From the NCBI RefSeq assembly GCF_002014975.1, contig NZ_MUXV01000060.1, forward strand, positions 1-35,512: a stretch of DNA of 35,512 bases, in the 5' to 3' direction. Each line of letters opens with the position of its first letter. Positions within the stretch are counted from its first letter, which is position 1. The notes below the pieces were generated by a model. It was not told the DNA's origin. It made no database searches and saw only the letters and a program-made list of their open reading frames with translations. Position numbers and translations under genes: made by a program. The DNA comes from Moraxella bovis. GTDB taxonomy: Bacteria; Pseudomonadota; Gammaproteobacteria; Pseudomonadales; Moraxellaceae. Positions 33,756 to 35,512 of this stretch are shown here, one piece after another.

Positions 33756-34394
33756 ATGTTTAAACTCAATATAAAAACAACCACCCTTTCAATGATTTTT
33801 GCCGTAAGTAGCATAATGTTGTTCGGCTGTGAACAGAAATCAACATACACTCCAGACCATCTTGCACCAAAATTTCAAGGATTAACACCACATCCATTTA
33901 TACCAAGTGGTTGGCATTGCACCCAAAAACTCATAGAAAATGGTGAAGTTGTTGGCGAAATCGTTGGATTTTATAACTTTTATGCAGACACAGAGTCTGC
34001 AAACAACAGTACAAACAGTATAAACTACACGTCAATATCCAAGGCAAATAATGAAGGCATTGCATTCATTTATAAAAGCACAGGTAATTTATCTTACGAC
34101 CATCAAGAACTTTCAATCAATGGAAACCAAAAAGACTTTCTACTCACAGAGAAAACATTAGAAACTCTTGATGAATTACCTGATGATACAAAAGAATTAG
34201 TTTTACAACTATTCTCATCAGGTGATTTAAATAGCGAACCAATTATATTACAAGTTACAAATAAAGATACAGGGTATTTTAGTGCAGAAAACAATGATAT
34301 TAAACTAACCTGCCAAACAGATGAGAATATTGGTATTTTCTTTAAAGACACTATTGATGAAAATCATCGCTTGGTGGCAGAATTAGAACAATAA
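33756..34394 (+). CDS. Lipoprotein with a G-W-x-C motif, unknown function
   Basis: This is a 212-residue lipoprotein. The lipobox is LFGC (Cys25) and GGAG precedes the ATG. The mature part has PSGWHCTQKLIENGE near its start and IKLTCQTDENIG near its end, so two cysteines frame it. That is the same plan as the exported GxWxC proteins at 11755-14828. It may be a distant member of that family, but the similarity is limited to this plan. Asn/Ser/Thr-rich middle (NNSTNSINYTS) and AT-rich codons suggest foreign origin. No known family recognised. Confidence 0.7.
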   Translation: MFKLNIKTTTLSMIFAVSSIMLFGCEQKSTYTPDHLAPKFQGLTPHPFIPSGWHCTQKLIENGEVVGEIVGFYNFYADTESANNSTNSINYTSISKANNEGIAFIYKSTGNLSYDHQELSINGNQKDFLLTEKTLETLDELPDDTKELVLQLFSSGDLNSEPIILQVTNKDTGYFSAENNDIKLTCQTDENIGIFFKDTIDENHRLVAELEQ

Positions 34395-34438
34395 CCAATA
34401 CCCAAAAACTGCAACATTAAAACGAAAAGGTAAAATTT

Positions 34439-34639
34439 ATGAACAAGATATTTTGGTTCTCTTTGTCATTTTTACTAATATCAAATACTAGCTATGCAGG
34501 TGCCGACATAAGCAGGCTTCCAGCATGGCTACAGTATCCACTTTTGGCATTAAGTGGATTATTTTGGATCTTTGGACTATATCTACTCGTTAGCGAAGTA
34601 GTTAAAAAACAGAAAAATAAAAAGCAATCAGATGATTAA
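34439..34639 (+). CDS. Small membrane protein with signal peptide, end of the XRE cassette
   Basis: This 66-residue protein has a cleavable-looking signal (MNKIFWFSLSFLLISNTSYA), then a second hydrophobic segment (WLQYPLLALSGLFWIFGLYLLVSE) and a lysine-rich tail. AAAGG lies upstream of the ATG. It is 44 bases after the lipoprotein on the same strand, probably the same transcript, and converges on mntP with 8 bases between. Function unknown. Confidence 0.6.
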   Translation: MNKIFWFSLSFLLISNTSYAGADISRLPAWLQYPLLALSGLFWIFGLYLLVSEVVKKQKNKKQSDD

Positions 34640-34647
34640 TGGGTAAC

Positions 34648-35259
34648 TCAACCATGCTCCGCCAAGTGTATCCCCAAAATAAACACGCCAATGCCAATTA
34701 GCACCACCCCGCCCACGCCCATGGCATAATTCCCAAAGCTCGCCCCCAAGCGGTTGCCAAGATACAGTCCACCTGTCGCCATAATGGTCGTGGCAAACCC
34801 TATCAGTACGCACGCCAAAACGATGTTCACGTCCAAGAACGCCAGCGACACGCCCACCACCACCGAATCAATGCTTGTAGCAATGGCGGTGATGAACATT
34901 AGGGCGATGTTTGAAATACTTGTCTGTTCTTGCTTATCCTGTTGCTCGGCTTGTTGTTCATTGGTTTGCTTATCTGCTTGTTCATCATAACACACCGCTC
35001 CACAGATAAACCGTACGCCCAACGCCCCAAGCAATCCAAAGGCAACCCAATGATCAAAGGTTTGCACCCAACTCTCAGTAGCCTTACCCAAGCAATAACC
35101 GATAAACGGAGCCAACCCTTCCACCACCCCAAAGAACAGCCCGCCCTGCACTGCCTGCCATAGGCGTGGGCGTTGCTCGCTTGCCCCTTTTGCCACTGCC
35201 ACCGCAAAGGCATCCATTGCCATGCCAAAGGACAGGGTGGTAAGTGTGAATATGTTCAT
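34648..35259 (-). CDS. mntP: Manganese efflux pump MntP
   Basis: This 203-residue inner-membrane Mn2+ exporter has about six hydrophobic segments. The paired family motifs are GMAMDAFAVAVAKG near the N-terminus and TAIATSIDSVVVGVSL in the second half, each with the essential Asp. Between them is a Gln/Glu/Lys-rich cytoplasmic loop (about 93-114) that is longer than in E. coli. No yybP-ykoY-like Mn riboswitch was recognised in the short upstream region before the gene fragment at 35293. Confidence 0.92.
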   Translation of the reverse strand: MNIFTLTTLSFGMAMDAFAVAVAKGASEQRPRLWQAVQGGLFFGVVEGLAPFIGYCLGKATESWVQTFDHWVAFGLLGALGVRFICGAVCYDEQADKQTNEQQAEQQDKQEQTSISNIALMFITAIATSIDSVVVGVSLAFLDVNIVLACVLIGFATTIMATGGLYLGNRLGASFGNYAMGVGGVVLIGIGVFILGIHLAEHG

Positions 35260-35292
35260 AATTTATCCAATCTTAGCATATCAAAGCCAGTC

Positions 35293-35468
35293 CTACTCAT
35301 AATCCACCATATCAAAAAACGAATATCGCCCATAACCACCTACATCAGCCACCGAATGCGATAAATAGCGAGTATGTTGGTGAGTGGCTAACAAATGGAC
35401 ATACCAATTGATTGTCGTGGATATATCTTTGGCTTTTTGTTTATAATCTGATGACAACATGGGAAATA
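35293..35468 (-). pseudogene. C-terminal fragment of an unknown gene, apparently cut by a mobile element
   Basis: The minus-strand frame ends at 35293 and reads FPMLSSDYKQKAKDIS, then HLLATHQHTRYLSHSV and SFFDMVDYE. The frame is open through 35469, where sequence matching a MITE/IS end begins (its TTGGATTACTACC is the element end). The only start inside is the TTG that belongs to the element. This suggests the 5' part of the gene lies beyond an insertion. The protein family is not recognised. Confidence 0.5.
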
Positions 35469-35512
35469 GGTAGTAATCCAAAAAGTATGCTATAACAAAA
35501 ACTAAAAAGACA
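35469..35512. mobile_element. End of an IS or MITE running off the right edge
   Basis: From 35469 the bases GGTAGTAATCC-AAAAAGTATGC match the left end of the 21150-21282 MITE at 20 of 22 positions, then diverge. The bases just outside are GGGAAATA (35461-35468), the expected 8-bp target copy. The rest lies outside the window, so size and transposase content are unknown. Confidence 0.6.

Noticed and set aside
35260..35292. Possible Mn-sensing yybP-ykoY riboswitch before mntP
   Set aside because: Only 33 bases separate mntP from the upstream fragment and no riboswitch core is visible.
1..35512. CRISPR array, prophage, tRNA or rRNA
   Set aside because: No regularly spaced direct repeats, structural phage genes or cloverleaf-like sequences were seen on reading both strands.

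Overview
The window reads as chromosomal DNA of a gammaproteobacterium of the family Moraxellaceae, most probably a Moraxella. The evidence is a prmB-aroC neighbourhood, a single-polypeptide RNase HI-DnaQ protein, a FimL-like twitching-motility scaffold, RoxA, an AceE-AceF operon with the Asn-type E2 active site, and coding DNA of moderate GC separated by very AT-rich gaps. Genus and species are inferred from gene content only. No rRNA, tRNA, CRISPR array or prophage was seen.

Layout. 1-1602 (minus): prmB, a frameshifted SRA-domain gene and the 5' end of aroC. 1861-4521 (plus): roxA and an ABC1/UbiB-type kinase-like gene, converging on a LysR regulator (4537-5424). 5425-6363 is a gene-free, extremely AT-rich stretch carrying a 204-bp structured repeat. 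6364-9743: lysO, a YpfJ-type metallopeptidase, a divergent carboxylesterase and a small secreted protein. 9865-11274: glnA. 11438-15450 (minus) is an accessory block: a tesA-like lipoprotein esterase, four small exported proteins sharing a G-x-W-x-C motif, a yghU gene killed by a nonsense codon, and a small membrane protein. 15535-20027: aceE-aceF. 20028-21508: a second copy of the 204-bp repeat, a lipoprotein gene, and a 133-bp MITE with a perfect 8-bp target duplication. 21509-25463 (minus): trmL, hemW, an rhlB-type helicase, a secreted protein and a cold-shock protein. 25690-30434 (plus): aroQ, rnhA-dnaQ, fimL-like and nudC, two of the junctions being ATGA overlaps. 30625-33025: leuA divergent from an Lrp-family regulator. 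33032-34639: an AT-rich accessory cassette in which an XRE regulator is divergent, across a palindromic operator, from a small membrane protein, a lipoprotein and a second small membrane protein. 34648 to the end: mntP, then a gene fragment cut off by what looks like the end of another mobile element related to the MITE.

Most genes are ordinary housekeeping genes (pyruvate dehydrogenase, glutamine synthetase, chorismate and leucine pathways, tRNA and ribosome modification). The parts worth attention are the recent decay and mobile-DNA marks (frameshifted SRA gene, nonsense yghU, a paralogue that lost its start codon, the MITE, the edge IS end), the family of exported G-x-W-x-C proteins, the paired 204-bp structured repeats, and the XRE-controlled envelope cassette.
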